Below, in pieces: positions 62,634-64,000 of a DNA stretch of 64,000 nt. The stretch comes from JBEKCP01 sp049509515 (lineage in GTDB: Bacteria > Planctomycetota > Planctomycetia > Pirellulales > Thermoguttaceae), in the NCBI GenBank assembly GCA_049509515.1, contig JBEKZV010000028.1:52756-116755 (forward strand), read 5' to 3'. The notes below the pieces were generated by a model. The model was not told the DNA's origin, made no database searches, and saw only the letters and a program-made list of their open reading frames with translations. Both the position numbers and the translations under genes were made by a program. Position 1 is the stretch's first letter, and each line of letters begins with the position of its first letter.

Positions 62634-63060
62634 ACACGGCGGCCGACGCTTTGCCCATTTTCAGATTCAGAGGCTGTTCGGAAAGCTCCCTTCTCCCTTT
62701 GGGAGGGGGGCAGGGGGTGACCCGTCGGCCCGCGGAGAGTGCGCGCCTGCGGGCGAATCGACGCCCGACTTGCTTCCGGGAAGGCCCGCAGGAACCCTCC
62801 CGGGGCCGTCCCAAGGCCGGCTTGGGGCCCGGAGGTGCAGGGCGGCCGCGGCCGCCCTGCACCTCCGGGCCGCGTTGACCCACCCATTCTCCCCGGCTAA
62901 ACTCAATCCTGATGGCGGAATCAAATTTCCTGTCAGTTCTCAAATCAGCTTCCTGCTTATGGCCCTCCCCAAGAAAGACCCCAGCAAGCCCAAGCAGCCG
63001 TTTGGCTTCGCAGCCAATGTCCCTCCGAACGATGGCGAGTAGCTAGCTAGGGTATAACCA
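62634..63060. other. Intergenic region with palindromes
   Basis: No well-supported gene. Contains the CTCCCTTTGGGAG hairpin (62693-62705), the 46-bp palindrome (62826-62871) and a 27-codon frame (62959-63042, MALPKKDPSKPKQPFGFAAN...) of doubtful status. Confidence 0.45.
62826..62871. repeat. 46-bp perfect palindrome
   Basis: GGCCCGGAGGTGCAGGGCGGCCG and its exact reverse complement are directly adjacent (23 + 23 bases, no loop). The next bases on both sides do not match. Confidence 0.9.
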
Positions 63061-63831
63061 ATGCCTGGGAAATCGACAAAACTTGGCACCGAAGCAAGAA
63101 AAGTCCCGCTGGATGTGAAGCGTCTGGTCCTGCACGAGTCGGGATACAAGTGTTCTAATCCGGCCTGCCGCTACCCCCTGACCCTTGAAGTTCATCACCT
63201 CTATTACGTGTCGGAGGGCGGAGGCGACTCGGCCGAGAATCTCTTGCCCCTCTGCCCGAATTGCCACACTGAGCATCACCACGGCCATATTCCTGCTGAA
63301 TCGCTGCGGGCGTGGAAGATGCTGTTGCTGGCGTTGAACGAGGCGTTTGATCGGCGTGCGATAGATTTACTTCTCACCCTCGCTAAGATGAAGGATCAAA
63401 CGATAACAAATGTTACGGGCGATGGCTTGCCTGCCTATTCAGCCCTTGTCGCCAGCGGTCTGGTTGCGAGTTTTCCAGCTTTGCAGACGACAGGGGGGTG
63501 GGATGGGAACGTGCGGTGGCAGGAGCTTTATAAAGCCAGCCTCACTGACAAAGGCAAACTGTTCGTCGAAGGATGGAAGAAGGGCGACCAACGGGCAGCG
63601 ATTGAATTGCCATCCGAGCGGAAAAGGGGTCACGGACGGAAAAGGGGTCAGGGACGGAAAAGGGGTCAGGGACGGAAAAGGGACGGAAAAGGGGTCATCA
63701 CTGATATTCGGAGCGGGACGGAAAAGGACGGAAAAGGGGTCATCACTGATATTCGGAGCGGGACGGAAAGGAGCGGAAAAGGGGTCATCACTGATATTCG
63801 GGGAGAACAAGCACACGAGAGGCGTAAATGA
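63061..63831 (+). CDS. HNH endonuclease with repeat-encoded C-terminal tail
   Basis: 256 residues. VLHESGYKCSNPACRYPLTLEVHHLYYVSEGGGDSAENLLPLCPNCHTEHHHG is a complete HNH (His-Asn-His) zinc-finger nuclease domain: C-x4-C, HH, N, C-x2-C-H. Residues ~90-180 form a helical domain. From ~182 on the protein is encoded by tandem repeats (GGACGGAAAAGGGGTCA units) giving KRGQGRKRGQGRK and two to three GKGVITDIRSGTE units. The basic tail could bind DNA, but it may simply be read-through of repeat DNA. It is adjacent to the 3' end of a group II intron. Confidence 0.75.
   Translation: MPGKSTKLGTEARKVPLDVKRLVLHESGYKCSNPACRYPLTLEVHHLYYVSEGGGDSAENLLPLCPNCHTEHHHGHIPAESLRAWKMLLLALNEAFDRRAIDLLLTLAKMKDQTITNVTGDGLPAYSALVASGLVASFPALQTTGGWDGNVRWQELYKASLTDKGKLFVEGWKKGDQRAAIELPSERKRGHGRKRGQGRKRGQGRKRDGKGVITDIRSGTEKDGKGVITDIRSGTERSGKGVITDIRGEQAHERRK
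63618..63802 (+). repeat. Tandem repeat block within the HNH gene 3' end
   Basis: Three to four copies of GGACGGAAAAGGGGTCA (17 bases) followed by three copies of a ~50-base unit GGAAAAGGGGTCATCACTGA-TATTCGG. The units stay in phase with the HNH frame for most of their length, which is why the tail is open. Confidence 0.7.
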
Positions 63832-63845
63832 GTGATGGCCGGGTG

Positions 63846-63871
63846 GCCCCGGGCGGTTGCCCGCCCGGGGC
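63846..63871. repeat. GC hairpin at the intron 3' side
   Basis: GCCCCGGGCGG-ttgc-CCGCCCGGGGC, an 11-bp perfect stem. It follows, on the minus strand, the domain-V-like segment of the group II intron. Confidence 0.6.
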
Positions 63872-63878
63872 TCCCACA

Positions 63879-64000
63879 GACCCGTGGACACATTAGACCA
63901 TACGGTTCCTCGGGTCATGGTTTCGCTACTTGACGTAGGAGTGGACGATCCTCGGCGGCGGAAGACAGTAACGCTTCAGCAGCCGATTGAATCGCTCCCA
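63879..64000 (-). mobile_element. 3' end of a group II intron (right-edge truncated)
   Basis: On the minus strand the DNA reads, after the reverse-transcriptase stop, GAACCGTATGGTCTAATGTG then CCACGGGTC then TGTGGGAGCCCC with a GC hairpin. This order (GAxCCGTATG...ACGG.TC.GTGGG plus hairpin) is the domain V and following stretch seen after bacterial group II intron maturase ORFs. Rather short and partial, so boundaries are approximate. Confidence 0.6.
63926..64000 (-). CDS. Group II intron reverse transcriptase/maturase, C-terminal 24 residues
   Basis: Frame open at the window edge, reading WERFNRLLKRYCLPPPRIVH-SYVK-stop. The LLKRY.LP.PRIVHS ending is typical of group II intron reverse transcriptases (from memory of the family). 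Only the last 24 residues are in view, so the body and activity of the protein cannot be judged. The following intron-like RNA structure supports the call. Confidence 0.55.
   Translation of the reverse strand, partial: WERFNRLLKRYCLPPPRIVHSYVK

Noticed and set aside
62959..63042. 27-codon frame MALPKKDPSKPKQPFGFAAN...
   Set aside because: Ends just before the HNH gene and has a start codon, but no ribosome-binding site or family was seen. Left in the intergenic note.
63618..63802. Possible CRISPR array
   Set aside because: Units of 17 and ~50 bases are contiguous with no unique spacers, and there are no cas genes.

Overview
The window is high-GC bacterial DNA that looks like a planctomycete. 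The reasons are taxon-typical and indirect: a PEP-CTERM anchored NHL-repeat protein, a planctomycete-type ECF sigma factor next to a membrane Ser/Thr kinase with TPRs, a formylglycine-generating-enzyme-like protein, a single CxxCH protein fused to a beta-propeller and TPRs, many secreted glycoside hydrolases, and intergenic DNA full of palindromic repeats. No rRNA is present; one tRNA-Lys(CTT) was found. Functions are assigned from motifs read by eye; no database search was possible.

Layout. 1-5.4 kb: the 3' part of an M28 zinc peptidase, a small secreted repeat protein, a broken addiction-module antitoxin, an NHL/PEP-CTERM protein and rpsR. 5.4-17.4 kb: mutS, an SDR and a large FAD flavoprotein, a lipoprotein, an HtrA-type protease, thiL, a RelE/ParE toxin-antitoxin pair, tsaE, a secreted hypothetical protein and (minus strand) gph. 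17.6-26.1 kb: a co-directional sugar cluster (Gfo/Idh/MocA dehydrogenase, TIM-barrel isomerase, a 2-hydroxyacyl-CoA dehydratase-like protein, a DUF4091-type glycosidase and a GH36 alpha-galactosidase). 26.2-36.1 kb: a membrane protein, a DUF2442 protein, a deleted nitrilase, a GH27 alpha-galactosidase, clpS, a second DUF4091-type protein, tRNA-Lys, an intact higBA with visible operator, and an orphan antitoxin whose toxin is reduced to a stub. 36.1-44 kb: the CxxCH/propeller/TPR protein, a heparinase II/III-like protein, an SDR and a DUF3160 protein. 44-54.9 kb: an FGE-like protein (minus), an ECF sigma/kinase pair, a secreted TIM-barrel protein (minus), a PhyH-type dioxygenase, an aldo/keto reductase and a lipoprotein glycosidase. 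54.9-60.2 kb: a tetR-hlyD-acrB efflux operon (minus). 60.4-64 kb: a propeller/Ig-like secreted protein, an HNH endonuclease with a repeat-encoded tail, and the 3' end of a group II intron entering from the right edge.

Two themes run through the window. One is export and breakdown of complex glycans: secreted GH27, GH36, DUF4091 and heparinase-like proteins release sugars, and the Gfo/Idh, isomerase, SDR, AKR and dioxygenase enzymes plausibly process them. The other is genome decay and repeat invasion: at least eight gene remnants, and more than a dozen intergenic palindromes or heptameric tandem arrays that recur within 64 kb. The least conventional items are a lone 2-hydroxyacyl-CoA dehydratase-like subunit inside the sugar cluster, a composite heptad-array/palindrome/inverted-heptad-array element between mutS and the SDR, a 46-bp perfect palindrome, and a kinase lacking the usual catalytic-loop lysine.
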